Of a stretch of DNA of 64,000 nt, positions 1-10,750 are shown one piece after another. The notes under the pieces were generated by a model, which saw only the letters and a program-made list of their open reading frames with translations, had not been told where the DNA came from and did not search any database. Source of the DNA: Hemerocallis citrina (Eukaryota; Streptophyta; Magnoliopsida; Asparagales; Asphodelaceae); contig CM030362.1 of NCBI GenBank assembly GCA_017893485.1, forward strand, positions 265,589,073 through 265,653,072. The letters run 5' to 3'. Made by a program: the position numbers and the translations under genes. Numbering within the stretch: the first letter of the stretch is position 1; every line of letters begins with the position of its first letter.

Positions 1-85
1 TATGCTCCTGACATCTCATTTATTTTTGTTTTTCTTCAAAGTGTTTAGCTCGTCTTGCTGACAGTTTTTATTTCGTTTGATGCAG

Positions 86-1211
86 AATCAATGAAGATCG
101 ACTTCAACGCCATGATGGCCGATAGGTCCAAATTGGTCGGGGGTAGGAAAAGGAAGAGGGCGACCGCGGCTGCCTCGTCGACTCCGCAGCCCCAGGCTGC
201 CTCGACAACCACCCCGCCTCCTCCTACTTCTGAGGTGCCTTTGGAGGTGGTTGTTGCTGAGGAGCCATCAGCGCCTGAAGCCTCGGCCCCTGTTGACGGG
301 GCCTTCGATGTTAACTGTCGCTCGAGGCTCCGCCGCTGACTAGAGCTGCTGAGGAGATCCTGACCGAGCAGCACAAGCAGTTGTTTGTGCCGAACTGGCG
401 GGTGAAGAACCACGACGGGTTCCTCGGTAACTCGCAGATGTCGGTGCAGGTCGTTAAGCACCTGGCGACCCCGAAGGACAGAGCCGCACTAAAGGCAGGG
501 ACGGTCGGCGATGACACCTACGAGGTGGCTCGGTCGCTTGTGTCGGTAAGTTTCTCATTGCGAATTCTTTCAAGTTTACTGCTCGGCTTGTATATTGCGC
601 TCACCGTTTGTCTTCGCAGGCTACTTGTCACTTTGGCCATCTCCTTGAGACGTTCGCCGAGCAGGAGAAGGAGTTGAGGGCCGCCAGCGACAAATACCGG
701 TCGGCGAAGGTCAAGGCGGTCCGGGAACTCGAGGCCGAGCAAAGGCGATCCGAGGCTTTGGAAGTCCGGGTGGCCGACCTTGTTGCCGACCTGGAGAGAG
801 CCAAGGGGCGCCTCGACGCGGAGTCTGCCAAGGCCGCAAAGGCTGCCGAGGAGCTGGCCGCGGCGGTGAAGTCCTTGGCCGAAGAGAAGGCAGAGAAGGA
901 GGCCTTGGCAGCGAAGATCAGGGCTGAGGTGGAGAAGGAGGCCGAGGCCGAGGCGAAGAAGCACATGGCCAAGAACATGGAGATGTCTTATCAGAGGGCA
1001 CTCGACCATGTTCGAGCGGGTCGGCTACCAACTGTGGCCAGGGTCGCCCTCAGGCAGCGAGGAGGAGGGAGTCGAGGGCGACGAGGTCGAAGGCGAGGAT
1101 GAGGAGGAGGAGGCCGACCCTCCTGTGGCGAACGCCCAAGTCGAGGGGAGGATTGAGGGGCCACCTGGCGACGAGCCCGTGGTCGAGGCGGCGATGCAGG
1201 TGGACCCCTGA
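86..1211 (+). pseudogene. Antisense coiled-coil gene of Tat element A, part 1 (Transposase_28-like)
   Basis: This gene runs opposite to gag-pol. It opens after a likely splice acceptor (TTTGATGCAG, ending at 85); a Met codon lies at 91. A low-complexity Ala/Pro/Thr stretch leads into a conserved LFVPNWRVKNHDGFLGN-like block near 381-431. A 74-nt GT-AG intron, phase 0, lies at 546-619. The next exon (620 to about 1010) is a heptad-rich Glu/Ala/Lys coiled coil, followed by a very acidic tail ending at 1211. Two frameshifts break it, near 300-320 and near 1008. It resembles plant proteins annotated as 'putative gypsy type transposon' (Transposase_28); that match is from recall. Element B carries the counterpart at 63544-64000. 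Function is unknown. Confidence 0.7.
546..619 (+). other. Intron in antisense gene of element A
   Basis: The donor is TCG|GTAAGT and the acceptor TTCGCAG|GCT. Removing these 74 nt joins two open frames in phase 0 and keeps the coiled-coil reading frame. The intron is T-rich, in contrast to the G-rich exons on either side. Confidence 0.7.
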
Positions 1212-1391
1212 TCCCCTCGTAAAATTCATTGTAATTTTTTGTTTTGTTTTTTCTTTTAAACAGTGTAACGCCTTTTGCGGACTGGCCACCACTTTTGATG
1301 AATGAAAAGTGTTGCTTTTTGAATTTGGACTTCTGTCTAAGTGTTTGGTTCGGCCATATAGTACTTCAATGTTGCTCCTTTTTCATTTCAG
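1212..1391 (+). other. Spacer or intron between the two antisense coding parts
   Basis: This T-rich stretch follows the acidic-tail stop codon and ends in a strong acceptor, TTTCATTTCAG at 1381-1391. Element B has a similar spacer at 63317-63543, also ending in TTTTCAG before an exon starting ATTG. It may be an intron whose donor lies upstream of the stop, or a true intergenic gap. Confidence 0.45.
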
Positions 1392-2108
1392 ATTGCCGAG
1401 CATGCTCTTATCACCGCGGCGGCTCGGCGCCGCGCAGAGCTATTTCAGCAGTCCCGGGAGGATCTTCTCGAGGGCAAGGTTCATCTGACGAGGAGAATAC
1501 TTTATAATGTAGAGAAGAGGAACAGTGAGCGGTTGGTCGAGCTGCACCATTTGCGGATAGTTGAGGCCGAACTATCTGCGAAGGAGGAAGAGTTGGTTCG
1601 GATTTCGGCCGAACGAGATGACTTCGCAAGGAAAGTAGAACAGTTGCAAAGGGTGACGGTTGATAAGAGCATCGAGGTGACCCATTTGCGTCGTGTTATA
1701 TCCGACAGCGCGGAGTATCCTGGTTCGGCGAAACTTCCTCGATTCAAAGTGATTGTGAAGGACGACACGCTAAAGGATCGGATCGTCGAACTGGAGGAAG
1801 AGGTTGCTCGGCTCAAGCCTCAGCCGGTGAGGGCTAACGTCCGGAGCACCTCGTGCACTCGCGAAGAGATTGAGCGAGGGATTTCGTTCTATCAAGCCAC
1901 GAGCCGAACCCCCATCATAGGTAGGTCAGCAGCCGATGCCTAAAGTGGGGTAGCGGTGTCTTCAAGTGGTGCTTCAGTTGGAGCAACTGTCAAGGTCAGC
2001 GGCGAGGGGGCGTCTCGATTCGTTGGTCTAGAGACGAGCTCAGAGGTCAAGAAGCGCCGACCCAAGCTGTCGCTGAACCGGAGCGTCCCCCTTCCGCGGA
2101 GGCAGTAA
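1392..2108 (+). pseudogene. Antisense gene of Tat element A, part 2 (coiled coil, basic C-terminus)
   Basis: This reading frame is open from the acceptor at 1391 to 1940, meets a TAA at 1941-1943, then continues open to a second TAA at 2106-2108. It encodes a charged coiled coil, then a block with NVRSTSCTREE, a Ser/Gly linker and a basic end (LSLNRSVPLPRR). The frame has no Met in its first third, so it probably depends on splicing from an upstream exon. Element B encodes the same blocks in the same order at 62507-63316, including the NVRSTxCTREE and SLNRSxPxPRR motifs. No catalytic motif is visible. Function is unknown; the architecture suggests a structural or nucleic-acid-binding protein. 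Confidence 0.65.
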
Positions 2109-2182
2109 ACGGGTTGTCTTGTCTTCGGACTTCCGAACCGTGTTTTGTTGTAACCTTTTTGTAAATTTATCCAAGTTATATT

Positions 2183-2188
2183 AATAAA
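2183..2188 (+). terminator. Candidate poly(A) signal of the antisense gene
   Basis: AATAAA lies 75 nt past the last stop codon, in a T-rich 3' region. This is the spacing expected of a plant polyadenylation signal. Confidence 0.45.
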
Positions 2189-2209
2189 ATTGGAGTTGAT
2201 TTATCCAAA

Positions 2210-2726
2210 CTGTCCTTTGCTGGCTTCTTGTTGTGCTGTAATTGCGTTAGCTAGGGTAGGCTCGAAACGAACTGCGAGGCGAGTGTTTGCTTCATCGTGC
2301 ATCTTGGCCTCGAAACTCACTCTTTTGCCGCGGTCCTGAATCTTGCTCGGCACCATCAGGCGCGGCTCGTTGAGGCGGCCGAGGTATAGTTGTTTTAAAG
2401 CTGCGGTGGTCGTTCAAGCGTCGTTCTGAAAAGATGGAACCAGTTCCCTAATAGCATTAATGGTGCTTTGGGATCTGTGGGGGCGTTCCACCTTCCCAAG
2501 GGCGTTGAGAGTGGCACCCTTTAATGAATACGCGGTGCTGCAGTTCCCTAAGCATCTGTTGGACTTTCGAGGGTCATAATGACGCCCTTGGGGGATGGCT
2601 ATAAGTACCCCACCCCCTTGCAGTCTCAGTCACTGCAATCTAGAGCTCTAGTGGCATCGATGGCGTCTGCCCTGGGGCGGATGCTAGCCTTGTGAAAAAT
2701 TTTTGCCTCGAGAGGTTCGGAAGGGT
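2210..2726. other. Non-coding spacer of element A with a TATA-like box
   Basis: No coding frame is supported here. A TATAAG box (2600-2605) sits in a C-rich context like that of plant LTR promoters and could drive plus-strand transcription through the hairpin repeats to its right. Element B has no counterpart: there the antisense stop lies only about 160 bp from the tandem array. The stretch is therefore an insertion or a family-specific extension in A. Confidence 0.4.
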
Positions 2727-3085
2727 GGTCACCCTACTGCCTTGTTCTTCTCTCGTTCCTGACGGCCCCGATGTGGGAGTCAGGGTCGGGGGAGGACAAG
2801 GCAGAAGAGTTGGCGACCGTAGTCCGGACCCGAGGGAGAGATTCTTCGGGAGGATGGGTCACCGTTCTTCAACTGTGATCTTCTCCCGATTCTGACGGCT
2901 CCGATGTGGAGGTCAGGATCGGGGGAGATCACGGTAGAAGAGGTGGTGACCGAAGTCCGGAACTGAGTGGGAGATCGCTTCGGGAGGATAGGTGGTCGCT
3001 CTTCCACCATGATCTTCTCCTGACTCTGACGGCTCCGATGCGGGTGTCAGGGTTAGGGGAGATCATGGTGGATGAGGTGATGACC
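2727..3085. repeat. Three tandem long-hairpin units of about 133 bp
   Basis: The GACGGCYCCGATG core recurs at 2761, 2894 and 3028 (spacing 133-134). In each unit it is the loop of an imperfect inverted repeat with arms of about 38 bp, for example TCACCGTTCTTC to the left and GAAGAGGTGGTGA to the right. Short open frames across this region are translations of the repeat and do not look like genes. Confidence 0.7.
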
Positions 3086-3800
3086 AAAGTCCGGAATCCG
3101 AGGGGGTGGTCCCCTAAAACCTTAATCCGAACTTTTTGAGGCTAGGCCCGTGCTTGGTATGGTTGGCAGTGCTCATACGGCCCGATGGCCGAAGCGATCG
3201 CGGCTGAAGGCTGATTCGGACTGCCTATCGCTCAGCGTTTGGTGCCGAGCGAAGTTAGGTGATCACGGCCGTCGGATGGTTGCACGAATCTCGAGGCGGG
3301 TCCGATTCCCAAGAAAACGCTATCTTCTCGTTTTGCGGACACGTGGCGTGATCAGGTCCGTTCATCATACCCCAGTGCGTATTTTGAGTCGATCTGACGG
3401 TGGTTTCGCCTCGGAGGTTTTTTTTGCCATATACGAGGGTCGGTCCCTCGTCCGCTCGGCTCGATTGCCGTTGTGTAGCTACCGAGCCGTGGTTAGGGTT
3501 TCTGCTTCTTTCGTGCAGGTACGTCACAGTGGCTCGGTAGAAGTGTAAATGCTCCGAGGTTGGGCCACGTGGCTTGATCCTGATGGCCGATCATTGTCAG
3601 GGTGCGGATCTCGAGAAGGAATACGCAAGTCCCAAGAAAATGCTATCTTGTCGTTTTGCGAACACGTGGCGCGATCAGATCCGTTCACCACATTCTAGTG
3701 CACGCTTTGAGGAAATCTAATGGCGACTTTGCCTCGGGAGGTTTTTTCGCCATATACGAGGGTCGGTGCCGCGTCCACATGGCTCGACTGTCGTGGGGTT
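3086..3800. repeat. Two direct repeats of about 195 bp, 321 bp apart
   Basis: The segments at about 3285-3478 and 3606-3800 share blocks such as AAGAAAAYGCTATCTT, TCGTTTTGCG, ACACGTGGCG and CCATATACGAGGGTCGG. They differ by scattered substitutions. No coding capacity is supported. The repeats abut the hairpin array at 3800 and belong to the variable 3' region of Tat element A. Confidence 0.6.
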
Positions 3801-4745
3801 AGTTCCGAATGGCGAGCTACTTCTAGCTCGCTTAGGAGCGAACTTGCAAAGTAGAATCGAGCCAAGTGTGGACTCCGAACCTTCGGTGGATTAGTTCAAG
3901 GGTTGTGGGAGCAATTCCAAATGGCGAACTACTTCTAGCTCGCTTGGGAGCGAACTTGCGAAGTAGAGTCGAGCCAAGTGTTGGACTCCGAACCATTCAA
4001 CGGCTATGGGAGCAATTCCGAACGGCGATCTACTTCTGGCTCGCCTACGGACGAGCCAGGGAAGTAAAGTCGAGCCGAGTGCTGGACTCCGAACCATTGT
4101 TAGATTAGTTCAAGGGTTGTGGGAGCAATTCCGAATGGCGAGCTACTTCTAGCTCGCTTGGGAGCGAACCTGCGAAGTAGAGTCGAGCCAAGTGTTGGAC
4201 TCCGAACCATTCAACGGCTGTAGGAGCAATTCCGAACGGCGATCTACTTCTGGCTCGCCTATGGACGAGCCGGGAAAGTAAAGTCGAGCCGAGTGCTGGA
4301 CTCCGAACCATTGTTAGATTAGTTCAAGGGTTGTGGGAGCAATTCCGAATGGCGAGCTACTTCTAGCTCGCTTGGGAGCGAACCTGCGAAGTAGAGTCGA
4401 GCCAAGTGTTGGACTCCGAACCATTCAACGGCTGTAGGAGCAATTCCGAACGGCGATCTACTTCTGGCTCGCCTACGGACGAGCCGGGGAAGTAAAGTCG
4501 AGCCGAGTGCTGGACTCCGAACCACTGTTAGATTAGTTCAAGGGTTGTGGGAGCAATTCCGAATGGCGAGCTACTTCTAGCTCGCTTGGGAGCGAACTTG
4601 CGAAGTAGAGTCGAGCCAAGTGTTGGACTCCGAACCATTCAACGGCTGTAGGAGCAATTCCGAACGGCGATCTACTTCTGGCTTGCCTACGGACGAGCCG
4701 GGGAAGTAAAGTCGAGCCGAGTGCTGGACTCCAAACCATTGTTAG
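3800..4745. repeat. Tandem array, 214-bp higher-order unit of two ~107-bp variants
   Basis: About four and a half copies of a 214-bp unit. Each consists of two related ~107-bp halves that share ACTCCGAACC and GGAGCAATTCCGAA blocks. Each half contains an imperfect hairpin: in one, GGCTCG and CGAGCC arms flank an 8-nt loop, inside outer ACTTC/GAAGT arms. The array lies between the 3' end of pol and the antisense gene. Element B has a homologous array with a different unit (117 bp) at 61554-62340. Tat-clade elements are known for variable 3' tandem repeats that can seed satellites. Repeated 68-codon frames here are by-products of the repeat. Confidence 0.85.
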
Positions 4746-4919
4746 ATTGAAGAGTTAAAAGCAGAGAGATGTAACAGTAGCAAAAATATGAAAAAACTTT
4801 ATTTATTAATATCCAATGATCGGCTGCTTCTAAAGTTGCTAGCCGTTATTACAAGAAAAAAAAATAAAAGAACATTACTACAAGTAACAGGAAAGGAATG
4901 GTTCGACATCTCGAGTTAC
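4746..4919. other. 3' untranslated stretch after pol of element A
   Basis: A short AT-rich stretch between the pol stop and the tandem array, with an A-rich tract at 4852-4868. No gene is seen. Confidence 0.5.
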
Positions 4920-6834
4920 TTAGAGAGGCGCTGTTGCTCTCTCTTGGTATTTTAAGAGATGGTCGGCATTCCAAGTCCTGGGAATCTCCCTGCCTTCGAG
5001 ATCTTCTAGTCTGTATGTACCGGGGCGGACTTCTTTAGAAATCTTGTAAGGTCCCTCCCAGTTTGGGGCCAATTTGCTTTTCTGACTAGGGAACGAGATG
5101 GCCAACTTTCGGAGGACCATGTCCTCTTCTTTGAGGTCCGTTGGGCAGACTCTTTTGTTGTATGCTAGCTCGATCCTTCTTCGGTAAGCTTGTTGGCGTA
5201 TGGCAGCTCTATCTCGGATTTCGTCTATCAGATCTAGACTTGCTCTGAGCTCCCTAGCGTTCTGCTCTTCCTCATAAGCTATCAGACGAGGAGAGGGTAA
5301 CCCGACTTCTAAGGGGATGATGGCCTCGGACCCGTAGGTGAGATTAAATGGGCTCTCGCCTGTTGGGGTCCGCTTCGTGGTGCGGTAATTCCACAGCACG
5401 TTGGGCAGCTGATCGACCCATAAGCCCTTGGAACACTTGTCTAGCCTCTTCTTAATGCCTGAAAGGATCTGTCGGTTGGCATTTTTGGCCTGGCCATTTG
5501 ACTGAGGATGAGAGACGGAGGAGAAACGGTGTTGTTTGGCGAGGTCTTCACATAAAGCTCGGAAGGCAGCCCCGGTGAATTGCGTCCCGTTATCCGTAAC
5601 CAGGACCCTGGGAACGCCAAATCGGCAGATCACACTTTTCCAGAAGAATTGGACGACCTTATGTTCGGTGATCGTGGCCAGGGGCTCGGCCTCTATCCAT
5701 TTCGAGAAATAGTCGACCGCTACGACCAGGAACTTAAGCTGTCCAGGGGCTGGTGGAAATGGCCCTAGTAAATCCATCCCCCACATTGCGAAGGGAATCG
5801 GACTTGATAGGGAGGTGAGTGGTGTTTGTGGAAGGCGTCGGATGTCGGAATACTTCTGACAGGAGCTGCATTGCCGAACGTGTCGCTCAGCGTCCCGTAG
5901 GAGAGTGGGCCAAAAATAACCGTAGTTCAACACTTTGCGCGCTAGGGCTCTGGAACCAGAATGTGCCGCGCCGATGCCCTCATGAAGTTCTTGCAGGGCA
6001 TAGTCGGCTTGCTGGGGGGAGAGGCACCTCAGGTAGGGTCGTCCGTCCACCTGGGTGAAGGAGCGTTTATATAGGATGCCTCCGATTAGTGTGTAGCGCT
6101 CAGCTCGGGTTCTTACTCTTCGTGCTTCCTTCGGATCCTCGGGAAGGAGTCCGTCCCTTAAAAATTCGACGAGGGGTTTCATCCAATTGTCTTCGAGGAG
6201 GACAGGCAGTGTTTCTACGGAATCCAGTGTTTCGTCCTCTATGCTCGGCTTCAGGAGGACTTCAATCAATACGGTTTGCTCGAGACCTTGAAGGTAAGAG
6301 GAGGCTAATTTGGATAGGGCGTCGGCCTGAGCATTTTCTTCTCGGGGGATCCTTTGGATGAGGGCCTCTTCGAACAGCGCCATGAGGCTCTTGACTTTGG
6401 ACCATCCTGTCATCACGTGCTTCATATTCGCCGAGGACCTGATTGACGACTAGCTGGGAGTCGCTAAAGATCCGCAGGCATTGTGCCCCTGCATTTCGGG
6501 CCATTCCAAGACCGGCTATTAGCGCCTCGTATTCGGCTTCGTTGTTCGAGGCTTTGAAGTTTATACGGAGGAAGTATTGGAGGATAAAGTCATCTGGGCC
6601 TGCCAGGATGACCCCCGCCCCGCTTCCCTCATTGCAAGAGGATCCGTCAACATAAACCGACCAGACGGGTGGTCCCTTCACTGTTTGGCTAGATTCGGGG
6701 ATAGTACTCTCAACTATGAATTCGGCTAGCGCCTGAGCCTTGATCGCGGTCCGAGGCTGATAAGTTATATCGTGCTGGCTCAGCTCGATAGACCATTTCA
6801 TAAGGCGACCCGAAGTCTCGGGCTTGTGGAGGAC
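4920..6834 (-). pseudogene. Element A pol, distal part: second RNase H and integrase
   Basis: The first block (6801 to about 6415) is an archaeal-type RNase H with VYVDGSS, NNEAEYEALIAGL and SDSQLVVNQV motifs. A 1-nt frameshift near 6400 separates it from a 501-codon frame ending at 4920. That frame carries the integrase zinc motif (two His, then CSSCQK), a core with first Asp in GMDLLGPF and second Asp in VTDNGTQF, and a GPY-type C-terminal region. The third acidic residue, expected right after NGQA, is lysine (codon AAA at 5484-5486), and element B has the same change. No chromodomain follows, as usual for Tat elements. The integrase frame is otherwise open, but this substitution should abolish strand transfer. 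Confidence 0.85.
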
Positions 6835-8880
6835 CTATTTCAGCGGCTGGTCGGTAAGAACGACCACCAAATGGGACTGAAAGTACGGGCGAAGCTTTTT
6901 TGCGGCCATTACCAGGGCATAAGCCATTTTTTCTATCCTCGGGTATCGGAGCTCGGCGTCCCGAAGCACTTTGCTGACATAGTAGATGGGCTTCTGGGCC
7001 CGGTCTTCTCCCCTCACTAAAACTGCACTGAGGGTCTGCTCGGAGGCTGCCAGGTAGAGGTAGAGGGGTTCGCCAGGTATTGGTTTGCTGAGAAGAGGTG
7101 GATTGACGAGGTAAGCTTTGAGCTGGTCGAAGGAGTCTTGCTGCTGCTGCCCCCACTCAAACCCTTTAGCCCCCCTGAGGGCTTTGAAGAACGGGAGGCA
7201 CTTTTCCCCGGACTTTGACAGAAAGCGCCCTATGGCGGCTAGGCGACCAGTCAACCTTTGGACTTCTTTTACATTTCTGGGTGGGGCCATGTCTAATATG
7301 GCCTTGATCTTCTCCGGGTTTGCTTCAAATCCTCGTTGGCTAACCATGAAGCCGAGGAACTTCCCTGATGAAACGCCGAACGCACACTTGTTCGGGTTGA
7401 GTCTCATATTGTGCTTTCTTAGGACGTCAAACGCCTCTTGTAGGTCGGTCACATGATCAACACCTCGGATGCTTTTCACCAGCATGTCGTCAACGTATAC
7501 CTCCATGTTCCGGCCGATCTGAGCCTGGAAAACCTTGTTGACGAGGCGTTGGTATGTTGCACCTGCATTCTTTAAACCGAACGGCATGACTCTGTAGCAA
7601 TAGAGGCCTTGGTCGGTCACAAAAGATGTCTTCGGGATATCCGGAGGGAACATTTTTATCTGATTGTAACCTGAGAAGGCATCCATGAAGCTGAGGAGCT
7701 CATGTCCTGAGGTTGCATCAATCAGAGTGTCAATACTCGGTAGAGGGAAGGGGTCTTTGGGGCAAGCCTTGTTGAGGTCGGTGAAATCAATACAAATCCT
7801 CCAAGTCCCATTAGACTTTTTCACCATCACCACATTCGATAACCACTCCGGATAGTTCACCTCCTGTATGAACCGGGCCTTCAAGAGCTTGTCGACCTTT
7901 TCTTTAATGGCGAGCTGACGCTTGGGGGCGAACTTACGCCTCTTCTGTTGAACCGGTTTGGACCCCGGATCTATGCTTAGGCGGTGGACTGAAAGCTCTT
8001 CGAAAATGCCGGGCATATCTGCTGCTGTCCAAGCGAAGAGGTCTTGGTTGCTTCGGATGCATTGTGTGATATCTGAGTATAGGGCGGACGGGAGAGTCTT
8101 GCTGACAAAGAACTTGCGGGTCGGATCCTGCTCAGAGAAGAGCACTTCCTCCAACTCGTCCATCGGCTCGGACGTTGGTCGGGCAGCTTCTTGGGGGATT
8201 TCCAAAGTCTCTAAGGACAGGACGGGTCCGAGGGTAAAAGTCATATAGCACTTGCGGGCTTGCTCTTGATTGCCCCTTACCTCTCCCACTCCGAACCGAG
8301 TGGGAAACTTCATTTTGAGATGGTAGGCAGAAGGGACGGCTTCAAGGGCAGCCAGGCCGGGCCGACCCAAAATGACATTGTAGGCTGCTGGGACATCTAC
8401 GACCATGAAGTCCATCGACTCCGTTCGGGTAGTAGGAGTTTTGCCAGCGGTTACGTTGAGGGTAATTACCCCTTCAATAGTCACTGGCACTCCCGTGAAC
8501 CCATGGAGCGTGTACCCGGCGGGCTTCAGTTTGTCTCGGGAGAGTTTGAGGCCTTTAAACGCGGCGAGGAAGAGGATGTTAACGGAACTGCCGTTGTCCA
8601 CTAGGATCCTCTCCACCTTAAAGTTTTCCATGTGGAGACTGATGACGAGTGCGTCACAATATGGGGTGCGAACTCCTTCAAGATCTTCGTCGGAGAAGGT
8701 GACAGGCACTCTGAGGCCTTTGGGAGGAGGGGTGGTTCGGACCGAGTTGACTTCTCTTATAAATGCCTTCCGAGAGGAGTTCGAGGAGCCCCCCATTGGG
8801 CCCCCATGGATGAGGTGGAGGACTCGCTCTTCCTCAAAGTCAGACGTCTCTTCTCGTTCTGGACGCTTGTTAGCCCCCGA
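6835..8880 (-). pseudogene. Element A pol, proximal part: protease, reverse transcriptase, RNase H
   Basis: One long frame in which three domains follow in order. The aspartic protease has LVDNGSS and VILGRPGL; Tat elements often have Asn after the catalytic Asp. The reverse transcriptase has VMPFGLKNAGATYQ and YVDD (codons at 7486-7497). The first RNase H begins around LYLYLAASEQTLSAVL. The frame ends at a TAG at 6835-6837 where element B has CAG (Gln), so it is a premature stop by a C-to-T change, after which the frame continues into the second RNase H. Near 8880 a frameshift separates it from gag. Confidence 0.9.
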
Positions 8881-10678
8881 GGCGGGGGAGGAAGTTCGGC
8901 TCGGTCCTTTCTTACAAACCTGGTCAACTGCCCCCTCTGGATAAGGGCTTCTATCTCGTTCTTCAAGGCGCGACAATCGTTGGTGTCATGCCCGTGGTCC
9001 CGGTGATAACGGCACCATTTTTCTTTGTCTCTCCTCTTGGCGGGGGTATTCATCCTCAGAGCAGGAGGTATGATCCCTTCCTTTTCGACTTCCATCAGAA
9101 TGGTTGAGACGTTAGTGGTGAGGGGAGTGAACTTTTCAAATCTGGGGGGCGGTCGGCGCTGGCCGGCATTATCCTTTTGGAGCTTCTTGGCTCCTTCCTC
9201 TTCTGTTCCCTTCCTCTTAAATCCAGAGGAAGACCCTTCCCAGTTGGGTCGATGCTCGGCCTCTTCGGCCCGGATGTACTTTTCACTGCGAAGGAGGAGG
9301 TCGGAAAAGTTCTGTGGAGGCTTCTTGGCGAGGGAGGAGCGGAGGTTGGAATTGAGGACATTAGATTAAAATGCTGCCGCAGCGACCGACTGATCGAGGG
9401 ATGTTAAGGATCTGGCTTCAGCTGTGAACCTCTTCACATATTCTCTCAATTTCTCCCCTTTCTTCTGGTGGAGGTGCAATAGGGAGATGCTGGTCTTCTC
9501 AGCCCTACGGCTGCTTATGAAATGGGTGACGAAAAGGGTCTCGAACTGCTCGAAGGAGAATATTGAGGCAGGGGCAAGGCGAGAGTACCATTCTCGAGTC
9601 GGGCCCTTGAGAGTTGCGGGGAAGGTTTTGCAGAGGAGAGCATCGGAAGCTTGATGGAAGAGCATCAAGGTCTTAAAGCTTTCGATGTGGTCAACGGGAT
9701 CGGTCTCCCCGGTGTAAGTCTCAAATTGGGGAGGTTTGAAGCCGAACGGCACAGGTGCATCCACAATGGTTCGGGAGAAAGGGGGTCGGCTAGGACGTAG
9801 GGTCCTCCCCCTAAGCTCTTCTTCTCGGTCTATCTGACCCAGGCGCCTCTCTACCTCATGAAGACGGCGGTACATGGTGTCGTCCCTCCGACGAAAATCA
9901 GCTGAGCCTCGAGACTCGTCTTCGTATGAGGGAGAGCGAGGGCTACGGCGATGGTAACTTCGGAGCGACGAGGACTTGGGGTGCGCCGGGAGTTGCTAGG
10001 AGCAGGACGAGGAGATGGGGACCGTCGGCGAGGGCTTCGGACCGGAGGAGGAGATGGTGATCGTCGGCGAGGACTTCGGACTGGAGGAGGAGATGGGGAG
10101 TTTGGCTCATTAGGGTTCCGACGGAGGTTGAGAGCCTGCAGGACGGTCACTTGGAACTGCTGGAATTCGGCACGGGTGATGGGTGCCTCATTGTTCTTAG
10201 GCTGTTGCCGACCCGCGGGGGAGTATGGTCTTCTTCTGTGATGCTCGGGTGACTCTCTCCGTCCCCTCCTGGCAGGGGACCTTTTGTGTTCTCGGTGGCG
10301 AGGAGACCGCTCACCCGGACGGTGTTGGCGGGAGGTTCCCTCTCGGGCCCGCTTTTCATCCAGGTGGCGGCGTAGATCGTCATCTTTCTGGCGATTGAGG
10401 ACGGTGTTGTGCTGACCGGAGGCTCGGGGATGATGGGAGGCCATGGAGTCCGAAGAGGCGTTGTGGATGGAGAAGTGGTCCTGATGAAGAGGCTGTTTCT
10501 GAGGGTTAGGACCCTTTGGAGGCGGCTGATTAGGAGGAGGAAGGTCCTGTTGGAGCGGGTCTTCCGCTGTAGGGGGAAGTTGCCCTTGTTGTTGAGCGGG
10601 ATTAGGGGGGACTTCTTGCTGCTGATCAGGGTTGGGTCCTCGGTTGGACCCCCTTGATCTGACTTTCCTAGGAGGCAT
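8881..10678 (-). pseudogene. Element A gag
   Basis: The start at 10678 (MPPRKVRSRG) matches the start in element B (MPPKKRPANS) and lies about 50 nt past the primer site. The N-terminus is Pro/Gln-rich, then Arg/Ser-rich with tandem RSPRRRSPS repeats. The retrotransposon gag core (ETYTGETDPVDHIESF, REWYSRLAPASIFSFEQF) lies at about 9810-9500. A zinc knuckle of type C-x2-H-x4-H-x4-C (WCRYHRDHGHDTNDC) is near 9010. Damage: a frameshift near 9965, a TAA at 9366-9368 where B has CAG (Gln), and a frameshift near 8880. The product would form the particle and bind the RNA genome. Confidence 0.85.
10013..10098 (-). repeat. 42-bp tandem repeat encoding Arg/Ser/Pro repeats in gag
   Basis: Two copies of a 42-bp unit, in frame, each encode 14 residues around RSPRRRSPSPPPV. 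The stretch looks like the RS domain of splicing factors, but composition alone cannot show that function. Confidence 0.7.
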
Positions 10679-10729
10679 GGTTGGAGAGGATCTGTTCACC
10701 AGGAAGGGGAGAGGTCCCTATTCGTTAGT

Positions 10730-10747
10730 TTCCCACAGACGGCGCCA
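10730..10747 (-). other. Primer binding site of element A
   Basis: On the minus strand TGGCGCCGTCTGTGGGAA follows the LTR end after three bases. Element B has the same site with one difference. It should pair with the 3' end of a host tRNA; I do not assign which one. Confidence 0.75.
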
Positions 10748-10750
10748 ATC

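Noticed and set aside
3891..4739. Four 68-codon frames of almost identical sequence on the minus strand
   Set aside because: They repeat every 214 bp because the tandem array does; they are a by-product of a repeat without stops.
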